Assembly (NCBI GenBank): GCA_029204225.1
Contig: CM055092.1
Coordinates: 72,242,308 to 72,306,307 of the forward strand
Reading direction: 5' to 3'
DNA: 64,000 nucleotides
DNA from: Diphasiastrum complanatum
Lineage: Eukaryota > Streptophyta > Lycopodiopsida > Lycopodiales > Lycopodiaceae
Of this stretch, positions 47,000 through 58,700 are shown piece by piece. The stretch's first letter is position 1, and each line of letters begins with the position of its first letter. The position numbers and the translations under genes are program-made. The notes under the pieces are model-generated. The model saw only the letters and a program-made list of their open reading frames with translations. It had not been told where the DNA came from and did no database searches.

Positions 47000-47690
47000 T
47001 GTCATGGCCCTAATGGGGGTTTGGACCATTAAGGGATGCCTTGGACATAGGGACCAAACCTAGCCTAGTGGATAGTAGGTGGGTAGGACCATGGGGTTAG
47101 GTGACCTCAAATTTTACGTAAATTGGGATTTTCAAATTCCATTCGGTATGGACCTAAACTGTGAAAGTCAATCTAAAGCACCGACTTGGCAGTTTCATAG
47201 TTACCATCACATTTTGTAAAAATTTCGAAACATCCAGCATGCATCAGACATGACATGTAGTGATTTCTAAAAAAATCAGAATTTAAAGTAAATTGCCTAG
47301 AAATTGGAAAATCGGCTTCTTGATCTAGAATGGTTAAAAATAAGTTTGTGCATGAAATTTTTGTGATCAATCTACTGAACACCCATGTACCATGCATCCA
47401 AACATGGATACAGTCTATCCATACATTTTAAATAACAAAAAAACACTACACTGAGTTGCATGCATGCATGCATCAAAACAATTCGAAATTTTTGCAAATT
47501 TTAGTTCAAAAATTGCCAAACTTTCAATAGCCATAACTTTCTCTACATGACACAAAATTGGTCTATGTAAAGCACTATATAGAGGGAGAGTGGGTCCCCA
47601 AGGCACTATACGAAGGGAGAGTGGGTCTACGAGGGGGGTGCACTTTTCCTAGGTGGTATCATCCAAAAACTATCTCCAGCCCAAAGATCA
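47000..47690 (+). repeat. LTR-like or leader repeat shared with 23.2-23.8 kb
   Basis: Begins TGTCATGGCCC after the polypurine tract. The part from 47,100 matches 23,190-23,790 in order and orientation, with two nearby copies of gaagggagagtggg-type sequence (about 47,580 and 47,615). Non-coding. Confidence 0.6.
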
Positions 47691-49500
47691 TTGGAAGGTG
47701 TGTAAATTTCGTAAACAGGAGGTTCGATTAACAACCATGACTATAAATTCTAATGAGGGAAATCAGTTAGATGAGGAGGAGGTTTTTATTTCAAAAAGTG
47801 ATCACCATAGCCTTAAGTATTTCCTAAGTCAGAAGCAGCTTATGGACAAACATGGTTAGCACAAGTTCAAGCATATGACTTTGCTATTGAATATCTCAAG
47901 GGCAAGGAGAATCAAACTGTTGATGTTGTATTGAAATTGTAGAGAATGCAAATGTGTGACACAAGTGAATTTTTGGAGGAGTATATAATTGTTCTCCTAG
48001 ATGTAGAAGAGAATTGCATGTCCACAAAACGATTATGTTGCATGTTGGAAAAGTGCATGCTAAATCCCCTCATTTCTTTGGAAAATGATTAAAAATCCAT
48101 CATTTTGAATGAGTATACCAAGGATGCAACTGTGACACAAATCATGGGAGATTGTTGGACCCAGAATCTAGAGATCAGTCTCGTTATCAACTTAGAGATG
48201 AAATTTTGGTATACAACACTAAAAGGATAGCCCTTGTGTCAGATTCAAAGTTGGTACCTCATATTTTTATGAATTACATTCGTCCCCTAGTGCTGGTCAC
48301 TTAGGTATATTAAAGACCTATCAAAAGGTTAAAAGTCTTTTCAAATGGCAAGGGATGAAGCAAGATATGTATAGGATAATTCGAGAATGTACTTCATGTC
48401 AGATCCACAAATCAGAACATGCTAAAAAAATATGGGTTGCTACATTCACTATCACTTCCTTCTCAACGATGGGGAAGCCTTAGCATGATTTTCATTTCAT
48501 CTCTTCCAACAACATTGGGAGGATTCAATAAAATTATGTGGTGGTGGACGGGCTGAAAAAATATGCCCATTTCATTCCCTACAAGAACACTTATGGTGTA
48601 GCACGGGTGGCACAACTATTCCTTAAAAATGTTTTTAAATTGCATGGATTACCAAAGAAAATAGTGTGTGATAGAGATCCGAGATTGGCTAAACCGTTTT
48701 GGAAGAAAATGATGGAAAAGTTAAGGACCAAGCTATGCACCCAGAGATTGATGGACAGATGGAAAGGGTGAACCAATGGTTGGAATGTCACTTGCGACAT
48801 TTTATGGCAGATCAACAAAGAAAATGGATTGAATGATTGTAATTGGCTGAATTCAGCTACAACTCAACACCTCACATGTCGACTGGAACGACCCCATTAT
48901 ATGCATTGTATGGATGTGAGCCTATAAAACCAATTGACATGGAATTAGCATATATAATAGTGGCAACAGTAGCAGATGAACTGTAGAATATGCAAAACAT
49001 CCTCAAGGCGAATCAGGATCATATGCGAGAGGCTCAACAAAACATCCTCAAGACGAATCAGGATCATATGCGAGAGGCTCAACAAAAGATGAAATATTAC
49101 ACTGACAAGCTTCGGTCATTCCATAAATTTCACAAAGGTGATTACATGTATTTATGATTACAACCTCATTGTCAATCAATATTGAAGAAAACTCGAAGTG
49201 ATAAGTTGCCATTTCAAATTATCAAATGTGTGGGAGAACTGGCATATGAACTGGACCTACCAATTAAAACAACAATGCAATATGTGTTTCATGTCAACTT
49301 GTTGAAGAAGCATATTGGTAAGGATGTTTAGACAGTGGTTGAATTTTCACCAATAAACGTTGAAGAAAATTTGGTACTAGAACCAGAGGCAGTGGTTGGA
49401 TATTCTGACAAAGACAGTTCGTCTGTGAATTTGATTCATAGAATTAGGATGACGACAAGTTAGTGGATCCTCATGGATTACCTTTTCCAAGACGGTACCC
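47653..49500 (+). pseudogene. Gypsy RNase H and integrase relic
   Basis: RNase H end: KSDHHSLKYFLSQKQL, AQVQAYDFAIEYLKGKENQTVD. Integrase follows in mixed frames: SAGHLGILKTYQKVKSLFKW and CTSCQIHKSEHA (zinc-binding), VVVDGLKKYAHFIPY, LFLKNVFKLHGLPKKIVCDRDP (second Asp), DGQMERVNQWLECHLRHF (Glu region changed), FSYNSTPHMSTGTTPLYALYG, and a C-terminal part (LPFQIIKCVGELAYELDLP, YVFHVNLLKKHIG). A 45-bp in-frame duplication sits at 48,994-49,083. Many stops. No LTR was fixed downstream. Confidence 0.88.
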
Positions 49501-50129
49501 GGTAAAGGGAATTTTTATTTTCTGGTACTGTGCTTGGTGGAGGGTAAACTTTGGAAGCTAAGTTCTTCCCAATTAAAAGTTAAATTTGAATTTTTTCTTT
49601 TCTGTTGAATTTTGAACTTGGATAAAAGTTTGAAATTTGTTTCTTGTCCGATATATTTCCAATCGATATTAATCGATGGAAATGGGTCAAGTGAACATTT
49701 GTGCAAGATACTCGTCAAAATTAAATTTAAAATTGTAAAACAATATGAAAAGGCCAGACAAAATGAGTGGTGATTGAACTCCTTATCACTAACGAGCTAC
49801 AGTTTAAGAGGTATAAAATTCTATAAATAGAATCTCCATTCATGTGTTTTTATATTTTGAATTTGAATGGTTTTGTTAATATTGACGAAGTAATGCCAAA
49901 CCAGTTAATAAAAAAAAAAACAGTCCAATTTTATTGGAAAATTGGTAATAATAGGAGTTAAAAAATTGATTTCATTTCCAGGTAAATCCTATGGTGAATT
50001 ATATTCAAAAGATCAGACTAGTAGTGTTTTTTCATACTAGTAGATGACTTTTGATATATTAGTTATTCAGCCAAGGTATAGGATAGAAATGAAATTGTTT
50101 CAAATTTTTTTCTACAAAATTTAATTTTG
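49501..50129. other. AT-rich, nothing recognised
   Basis: Short A and T runs and stops in all frames; possibly decayed LTR of the Gypsy to the left. Confidence 0.35.
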
Positions 50130-50785
50130 AACATGAAGTGTAGAACAATAGCGAATCTGTCCATTGAACTTGTAAATACAACGATCAAACCACAATACAA
50201 TTGCGCTGATAAGCGCATGATCCTACTAACAGATTCAAGACAATTGCTAAAGTTCTAAATTTTCTCTCTCTCTATAACCACAAACTCTGAGGAGTTAGCC
50301 ACTGATGAAAGGCGTTCTCCGCTATCTGACCTCACATATCAAAATCCTCTCATCTATCAAAAACCATCCTCCCTTCAATCGCTCAATTACATGTATATAT
50401 ACATATTAGCTGAAAAGATCTTGTACTAACTTAACTTTACAATTACAAGGTTAATTAGCAGCTGTAAAACTGATCAATGGATCAATTCGTTGATGGAGCG
50501 TGAAGCCTTTAAGATCTGCAACGCCCTTTGGCCTTTTGGCCATTGCCTTTATCTGAGGGAAGCCTTTGGGATTTGGAAGACACCTTTGGCATTTGTAGAG
50601 TAAGTGTTGTCTGTCAGAAAACCCATGTAAAAACACAGTGTCGGGTTTTTTGCATTTTTTTGGCTGTTGAAAACTTAGTGTAAAAACACAATGTCGGGTT
50701 TTTCACAATTTTTCTTCTGTGCAAAAATGCGAGTAAAGACCAGACTGTGCTGACAACTAGTTCAAAAATGCAGACTATTTAAAAG
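50130..50785 (-). repeat. Copia-B family LTR fragment
   Basis: Matches the Copia-B LTR (34,180-34,340 and beyond): agcgaatctgt, caatacaattgcgctgataagcgc, ctaaattttctctctctctata, gaggagttagccact. Repeated cgggttttt and ttttttgcattttt phrases lie at 50,640-50,720. Part of the LTR is missing. Confidence 0.75.
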
Positions 50786-50945
50786 TAGTAGATTATCTCC
50801 TTCACTGCTGATGTAGTTGCAACATATTCAGATTCTGTGGAGGACAGAAAAATGCATTTCTGCTTTCTGCTGTTCCATGAGATGGGTCCTCCTGCAAGAA
50901 AACAAATGTAGCCTGATGTGGATTTTCTGGTATCCACGCCTCTAA
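50786..50945 (-). pseudogene. Copia-B family RNase H fragment
   Basis: Nearly the same DNA as 35,480-35,640 of Copia-B (atctccttcactgctgatgtag, ccatgagatgggtcctcctg, ttttctggtatccac). It encodes on the minus strand the RKSTSGYICFLAGGPISWN-type block. It joins the LTR directly, so the pol tail and polypurine tract have been deleted. Confidence 0.85.
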
Positions 50946-53360
50946 TCAAATCACCGACGTCTATGACTCCTTAGAATCTCATCAGATGACAGCTGTCTTT
51001 GACGCTTGAGGAAGAGCATTATTATACTGCACCATCACCCTAGAATTCTGAATTGAAGTTATTAGTGAAACTAATTAGCAGTAATACCACACCTTATCTA
51101 ATCTCTTCGGCGATGCTAATAAAAAGAGTTGAGTTGAGCTGAAAATGCCAAGTAATGCTCATAGCATTATGTCTTGTATTTCTTTTGAAATCTTCCATGC
51201 GCATCTCATTAGGCTAAGGAGAGAGAGTCATCTCTCTCACCTATATTAAGTATATATGTCAATATATAGAGAGTAGATTCATGTGCATGAACCCATGCAA
51301 CCCCCATGCAGGTCAACTATAGATAGGTCTTATCTCTTCATGCAGTCCTCTTGCCTATATCCATCACACGTACATGCAATACTCCATATGTCTCAATTAG
51401 AGTGTCTAGGTCCTCTCAAGGTAATTAGTGACAACTAGACCTCGACATGGAATTAAATCTCGGCGTGACCAATAATCTTGAACACTGGAGGGCCGGTCTC
51501 CCATATTAGAACTATTCCAGGTCCTTAAACGAACATGGCCATGACATTATGACTCTTTTACTCAAGAAGATGGGCACACTACCTAAGTGGTAGTAGGATC
51601 ACTCTTTATGTCATGGTTTTGGAATAATGATTGACGAATGCATGAACATGTTTACGTATGCTATCCAGTCTATGCTTCAATCATATGTCATGATGTGACA
51701 CAAGTGATTAGCATGAATAAACTGAAATGAAACATATGTGTAGATGTATGTGATAACAAAGGGCTTGCTGCAAGTAATTGCCAACACTATGTAATTTGAG
51801 ACAAAGGTAATACTTGTGTAGGTTTGCTACTTCGATACTAAGATCGAATATTGTACGTTTTTTAATTGAAGGATTTTTACTAATGGTAAGTTTCTAATCT
51901 TAACCTATCATTATCGTATTTGAATTATTAGTATATAAGGAAGGTGTGTCGCATACTTGTTGGAGGATGGGTAGTTATCAAGAGATCCTCTTCTCCATGA
52001 ATTCAGGTACGAGGCAATGTAGAACTTCGTATTAAACACCATTAATGCTTGTTTACATAAACCTATGATTAGGTTTTTCACAAATGGGTATGTTGATCAT
52101 TATTTAGATAACGATATGAGTTATGCTTGCCCTTGCAAACACTAAAAAGATATGTTAGGATTGTACACCAATGTAAACGTGATGTGGAATGCTATGCACA
52201 TGAGAACATAATGTGGATGAAAGGAGTATACCCTCAGTCTAATTTATTAACTATTTATGTATCTCTTTTCCAATGTTTAATGTGATAAATCACAAACCAA
52301 ATTTGCAATGTTTGTGAGTTTTGTAAATATGATCCATCTCAAATCAAGGTGGAGGGAACAAAGAGGAAGAAGTGACAAAGCAGAGGAAGAAGTGAGGGAG
52401 TCAAAGGGTGGAGATGAATATGACAAAAGGGGAGCGAGGAGATGACTTGAATTCAATAAATGATGAATAAGAGTTTAAAAAGAACATGCATTTTATGATA
52501 CTTTTTTAATTACGAATTGTAGTAAAGAAAAAGGAAGTGGGAATTTTGTTCAGAGCCCCTAACAAAAAATTATGTATGCTTTGCTTCTGAGAATGATTTT
52601 TTCCCTTGTCCTTGTGTTCATTGATGCAAAGTTCTTTATTTTCATTAGTACAACATTGTCCATTTCTAATGATGCAATGATACGATTTTGTTTTTTAATG
52701 CTATGTACTTGATCAATCACTTTTTGATGCCCGAAGACCATTTTTTCATCTATCTGAAATCTATCCATCTAATTTTATATGTACGCATCTTCCTTAAATC
52801 CATCTACCAAATATATCCATTTATTTATCCATCTATTGAATCCTAAATCAATTTATCCATTAGTTATCAAAAGCATCCATCTATGAAATTTTTTTCATCC
52901 ACCAATTATCAAAACCATCCATCCATCAAACTATTAAACAATGACTTCATTTCTAGATTTTGTCCATCATTTTACAGTCCATCCACCAAATCAACCAATC
53001 ACAAATCCATCCACCAAATCCTTGATTAATCCATCTACCAAAAATATTTATATGTTTATCAAAACCAAGCCACGCATTCGCTTATTTATCCATCTATCAA
53101 ACCTTAATCAATCAATCTATTGAAATCATCAAAAAACGAATCTAAATCCATCAATGCATCAATGGGTTTAACAACTAGCTTGCGTAGGAGATCATGTTTG
53201 TGCACATTATTCCAATACTAGTTATTTCTGGTTCAAGGGAGAACATCTAGATACAACATGTCAGTGTAACTCTCTCGTGTCTCTCGTGTCTCTCGTGTTC
53301 GTGGTTGGGTGGTGAGCAAGTATTGCACTCTAACTAATCTTGATTTACTAGAGAATATTA
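50946..53360. other. Intergenic; low-complexity CCATC-rich stretch at 52.74-53.16 kb
   Basis: No gene recognised. 52,330-52,440 is purine-rich. From 52,740 to 53,160 the phrase atccatc(c/t)a recurs many times at irregular spacing with accaaat and atcaaac partners, a cryptically simple sequence. A (ctcgtgt)3 run is at about 53,274-53,300. Confidence 0.5.
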
Positions 53361-53387
53361 ATGTGCCTATATAGACTTCCAACTTGG

Positions 53388-53396
53388 TATATAAAT
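53388..53396 (+). promoter_or_regulatory. Candidate TATA box of the scramblase gene
   Basis: TATATAAAT lies 193 bp before the first long-frame ATG (53,589). A weaker ctatatag is 20 bp further upstream. Position suits a start of transcription near 53,425; inferred only. Confidence 0.4.
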
Positions 53397-53588
53397 TCCC
53401 ACAGCCCTGTGTTTCTCAAGAGGAGCAATTCCACACGAGATAAGCTGCTTCTTCCTTCTTTGCAACATCATTTGATGCTGCAAGGGTTTCTGTGCCTAGG
53501 AGCTTTGCGGCGCAGAGTAGATGGATCATCTCATGTCAGAAAAATGCCGATCATATCCAATACGGCAATAGTCTCATAAGGATCAGCC

Positions 53589-54152
53589 TTGCCTTCTTTC
53601 ATTTTCTTTCAATCCATCATCTCAATGCCTCGAAGGTGTTCTTCCTTCCTTAGAGTTTTGCAGCACAGAGTTGAGGGATTATTTCATGGCAGTGTCAGCT
53701 GGAATGGTAGGCAGGGCAGCAGCTGTGGGGGTGCATACAGCAACGGTGGCTTTGCTGACAAACCCCGGTTCAACAACATGGATTATGAATGCAGTATCAC
53801 ACACAGGGATGAAACCCTAGGCCCAATATTGTCAGGTATGATTCAGTGGAAAGTTTTTGCTTGTGGGGAATTCAGGGGGAATTTATCAGGCAAGCTGGAT
53901 AGATGGAGATGGCTTTTTGCTCGAGATGAGCATACGTTGAGCAGAGAATGGTTGGTTGAGCGTATGAAAATGGACAGAAAACGGAAAGAGATGAAGCAGA
54001 AACGGGTATTAGCGCGTCGGGTTAGACCGGCAGTTGTAGGATCTGCTCCAGCTTCTACGTATTACCACCAGGGATCTGAATTTCACCAGACAGTCAAGCC
54101 AATTACAAGTGAGGCACTAACAGGGCCTTTGATGCCAAACTGTCCGGAGGAG
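53589..54152 (+). CDS. Scramblase-family gene, exon 1 (mitochondrial presequence and N-terminal region)
   Basis: The open frame begins at ATG 53,589, but ATG 53,625 (MPRRCSSFLRVLQHRVEGLFHG) gives a better Arg-rich amphipathic mitochondrial presequence. The middle is poorly conserved. The end, ARDEHTLSREWLVERMKMDRKRK then a basic ARRVRP, resembles the SRxWLxxLWxxDxKxxRxR region before the scramblase domain in plant homologues. The exon closes with MPNCPEE at 54,152 (donor GTTGTA), or three bases later (GTACAA). Splicing to 55,755 gives CPEE|IKLAPVLARP in frame. The open frame past 54,152 is intron read-through. Upstream, 53,475-53,540 looks like a diverged duplicate of the presequence segment. 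Confidence 0.7.
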
Positions 54153-54849
54153 GTTGTACAAGACTTTCTTTTAATCTGGTTTCGAAACAGCCTATATGAT
54201 TTTAGGACTATCGATTGTTGCTTTGCATTTCAATTTAGCTTTTGCTATTATGTTTCTTGCTGGCTGTGTCGTAGTTGAAGTTGCAAAAATACTCGTTCGG
54301 ACACAATACGTATTATGGGCTATTTACCAACCAACCGAGTCAGACTAATTTCCCTACGAAACTTGGTACCTAGCATTATAGAAACCTAGCCAACCAAAAA
54401 GAATAAGTGAAGCATTACAACAACACGGATAAGGTGAACAACCTAATCTCCAAAAAGTAAAAAAGCCAAGCAGCCTGAAATACGATTAGGTGAAGACCAC
54501 AACATGTATTTTACCTACTGGTATATTTTGTGACGTGCGTATAGCAAACTCTGGCATACTTTAAATACTTGTTCGGGATGTCCGATGCGCGTGGAAGTAC
54601 GGTGCAACATTGGCCACGGGTTAAGAAAGCACCACTTTGAGTCCAAGAATAACATAATTCCTAGAGACGTCTTGTTTATTCCTCTGATGAGACTCATTTT
54701 AATTGCGACATTATGAATTTGATGTGCCATTTGTCTCTGAGAGTGGTGGAATCTAGGACTTTGTCTTTCATGGAGTGCATTAGCATTTTCTCTTGAAGTT
54801 GAAGGAACGAAACTTGCCTTAGATACAAAATGCCTATTATGTATCGAAT

Positions 54850-55547
54850 CTTAGAAACCCGTTCCGACCCAAAAGGGTTGGAACGTACAGCACGTTCCGG
54901 AACGTACTGGGTCAAAACGTTTTTTTTAATATAAAAAAAACAGGTCCTGGAATGCTCCAACAATTTCAGTTAATGAGATGCAACCGCACTGGCCATTTTG
55001 ATTCCAGGCACATCTGTATACTGACATTGATTCAAAGCGCATCTGTATCCTGACATTGAGTATTCATAGCTTGTGAATCATAAACGATTCAACATCTGCG
55101 TGATATTATTTCACATGAACATAAACCTACCTCCTTCTGCAATGGGTCCAGATTTGTAGGAACAAATTCTCATTCTTGATACAGATGTGCTTGGAATCAA
55201 TGTGGCCACTGCAGTTGGATATGATCCAAGCGCATCCGTCTATCCAGCAGAGATGACTCCAGCGATCTCCAGTGTATTTTTTATAGGTTGAAGTCAGTAT
55301 TGCTGTTTTTTTCCTCGTTAAAAAAACAACCACTCTCAAGCCAGATCATCATAGAATTCCTTCGAGCCAGCTAGCTTTTGCCTCATGAATCCGCTTTTCA
55401 TCAGAGCTGAGCGAGGTAGAGAAACGGCATGAACAGCGATATTACAGTATTGCAGTTTTTGTCTTTGTAAAAAAGTACGTATTTTAAATTTTTTTTTGGT
55501 CAAGTTCCGGAACGGAATGAGTTCTGGAACGCGTTCGGGCAACTATG
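54850..55547. mobile_element. hAT-like MITE copy 1 (scramblase intron 1)
   Basis: 698 bp. Left end CTTAGAAACCCGTTCCGACC; right end, read inward from the other strand, CATAGTTGCCCGAACGCGTTCC. Both sub-terminal zones repeat GTTCCGGAACG-type palindromes. Flanks tatcgaat and atctgaat are similar with one indel, as for an old 8-bp target duplication. No transposase inside. Confidence 0.75.
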
Positions 55548-55754
55548 ATCTGAATAATGACTTTCTGCTGAGTTTCTAATACCAAGCATGTCTTGAGATT
55601 ATAACAAGATTTAAGAAAAAAACTTTATGATGAAACCAAACAATTAAAGTTTCCATGTTGATGTCTGTTGAAAATGTCTCATTAGGACACTGAAGCATAT
55701 CTGGTATTATTGTTTGAACTTTGGTGTAACATTTTTGGGTAAATGTTTATGCAG

Positions 55755-58700
55755 ATAAAACTTGCCCCGGTGTTGGCAAGACCCATTTTGATGATCACTC
55801 GCAACATAGAGTGGGCCAACATTGCATTTGGCTTTGAGCAGGTACACTGAAACGTGCTTGTTCTGTGCTGGTCGGTTGGAGATTACCCATCTGCTACCTT
55901 TATATATCTTTGATGTGGTGGCTATCATCACAAACAATGCAAAATATTGAAACATGGCAGTGAACCTGTAGCTGAAACCAAACCCACAACTTACCGTAGC
56001 AAAAGTACATGCAATTATAACTGAAGTCTTGATACATGCTAGGTTTGCCCTAGGTTTGGGGTCTAGGTTTTGCAGGTGGCTCAAACTAATTGTGAAATGA
56101 CAAATTTAGGTATTGTTTCTTTGGGGATTTGAGTTGAGTTTGTTGAAGACTTCCAAATTTGATGATGATGTGGCATCAGTCAGGCTATGGTGAAATTTTG
56201 CGTTTGATTGCTTGCAGGTTTGGTAGTTTGCTTTCATTTTGATTTCTGAGCCTTGGTTGAAATGTTGAAATCTCTTACTTATTTTTGGGAACTTTGGATC
56301 ACCCAAAAAAATTAAATGCATACTGGTGAGTTTTAACCACCTATTATGGATGATTTGTTGCAGCAAAACAGATATGTGATAATGGATCCACTGCTACCTC
56401 AAGTTGTGAGTTGCAAATTTTCAGCAATATTTAATCTTTTTTATGGCTCATAAGTCGTAAATTACATTGTTCATATATAAAATAGAGAGCTACTTACTTA
56501 TCTTGCATGGTACACAATGAGAAACGTTATCTGATTGGGGGAATAGTTGATTTAAACATCCTCTTTGTGATCTCAGCCCGTGGGCTACATATTTGAAGAA
56601 AGCAATTGGCTTATGCGTCAAGTAAGTAAAATTTTTCATGAGACATTTTCATAGTGTTTAATTTTTTTTCTTTTTGATGCGTTTCTCCTTGGCTGCTTGA
56701 TAGCTCTCATAAAAACGACTTTTCCATGGTGTCAACTGTTTTGACTTTAGATCCTACGTACGAGACGACCACTTATTGCTTATGTTTTGGACGGAGCTGG
56801 TGGCGAAGCTTTTCGGGTAAGAAGCCTTAGTTTTATTGAAATAAATTTCATAAAGAAGACTTAGCCCAAGTTTCACAAGTAGTTGTTCAATCATGTAGAA
56901 TGTGGTCTAGGTAGATATCATTTTTGTCATGAATTACAAGTGGGTCATTAAGTATTGTTGATCACAAGGCATAGTACGTCTTGCTAATACCATACTCGAG
57001 GAAAACCATTTTTTAATTGATACTAGTATAGGTTCTTGCAATTCATGAAATAACTATAGACATTATGTAAGTACATATTTGTTACAACTCCCATAGATCC
57101 CCGATAGCTTTGAAGGTTGACGCACACCCCATACAAGTGATGACGCATCGTAACTGCCCATTTGTAGGGTTGCTGCTGACCCACCCCCATGCACTGAAGC
57201 TATCAACACCAACATGCCCGGTCAAGCCTCCAATGATAACTGGCGTCTCATACCACCAACCATCGTCGTCGGCTCTCCCTAGCATATCTCCTGGCTTGGA
57301 GATACATCCTGGCTACTGCACGTGCTCTCCATCCACCAACTCCTTGGTAGACTGAGTGAATGGCAAAAGGGAAGCCCCACGGTCCACCTCTATATAGGCA
57401 TAGTACAAGTGGGTCTCATAAAGCACGGTCCCGCCGACGACACGTGACCACCTAGGATGGTTATGTGGAGCACCCAAACATGTCAATAACGCCAAACTTG
57501 TGTCTTGCCCCTTGCGAGGCCGTCACTTAAGGGTGTACCGTGATGGTACATAACATTCCCTCCCCCATAATAACTTCCTTCTATGAGAGAAAACCAGGGA
57601 ATCTAAGCTTCAAGTCATTCTCCTTCTCCCAGGAGTCCTCATCCTCTGATTGGCCTTTTCAACGAATCAGATGTTCAGAAATCAAGCAATTTCTCAACTG
57701 ATGACGTCGAGTGTCCATGATCCTTTTCGGTTCATGGGGTACAAAGGAAGTCATATCCTCCAATAATACTAGTTCATCTTCTGGAACAAGGTTATCCTTT
57801 CCACCAAGTCGTTCCTTTGAACAACTCACATGGAATACAAGATGACTGACGTCCTTGACGGAAGATCTAGTCGATAGGTGGACTTATTAATCTTGTTTAC
57901 AATCTTAAAAGGGCCACCATAACATGGAGACAGCTTGGGGCATTTCCCCGTTCGAAGCACCTTAGAATCTTTCGGGATTCTAAGATACATCCAATCTCCG
58001 ATCTCAAATTCTCGGAGAGAGCTGCTTTGGTTAGCATAGAATTGGGCTCTATCCTGGGCCGATCCAATGCTTTCTTTAGCCACCTGCAACATTTCTTGCA
58101 TGTCATGCAAGAAATCAGCTACACCTTACACCTTGAGACCTTTGAGTCTAACAAAAATGGGGGAACGAGGCTGAAAGCCATGTAATAGCATAAAAGGACT
58201 AAATTCGGTGGCAGAAATTATGAGTGTAAGTTGAAATTGATCTTAGACCTTGGAAAAGGTAGCAAATGTTTATCTCCTTGCCTATTAGTATTCAAGGGCG
58301 ACAATATGTATGTCCCTAGAAGACATAATTCTTCAAGAAAAGATTTTCATCTACATATTCATCACAAGAGTTGGCTCAATATTGGTGAGGAAAAGCTGAA
58401 AAAGATAACCTAGTTTTAAACACTTGGGAAGCATCAAGATAACCAATTTAGGACTCAACTCCCAATTAATAGGAAATGATGAGGACCATAGTTTGACTTG
58501 GCTACATCTATATTTAGAATCAATTGAGAAGATTGAATCAATGAGGGTGTCCATTTGCAAGTTGAACTGCCAGAAGGTTTGTATCAATGAGGGCTTATAT
58601 ATCCAAATTAAATCGCAGGAAGATTCAAGTTGATTAGGGTTTACAATGTACATATGTAAGTTAGACTGCAAGGAGATTTGAATCGAATAGGGTTCAAGTG

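Noticed and set aside
53361-53579. 72-codon ORF before the scramblase exon
   Set aside because: Its first ATG lies before or at the likely transcription start; only its last part, a duplicate of the presequence segment, is of interest and is reported as such.
54153-54278. Continuation of the scramblase exon-1 frame (hydrophobic tail)
   Set aside because: Splicing at 54,152 or 54,155 gives the family sequence in frame; the tail is intron read-through.
55707-56366. Minus-strand ORFs of 125 and 86 codons
   Set aside because: They lie antisense over scramblase exon 2 and its introns and have no protein similarity.
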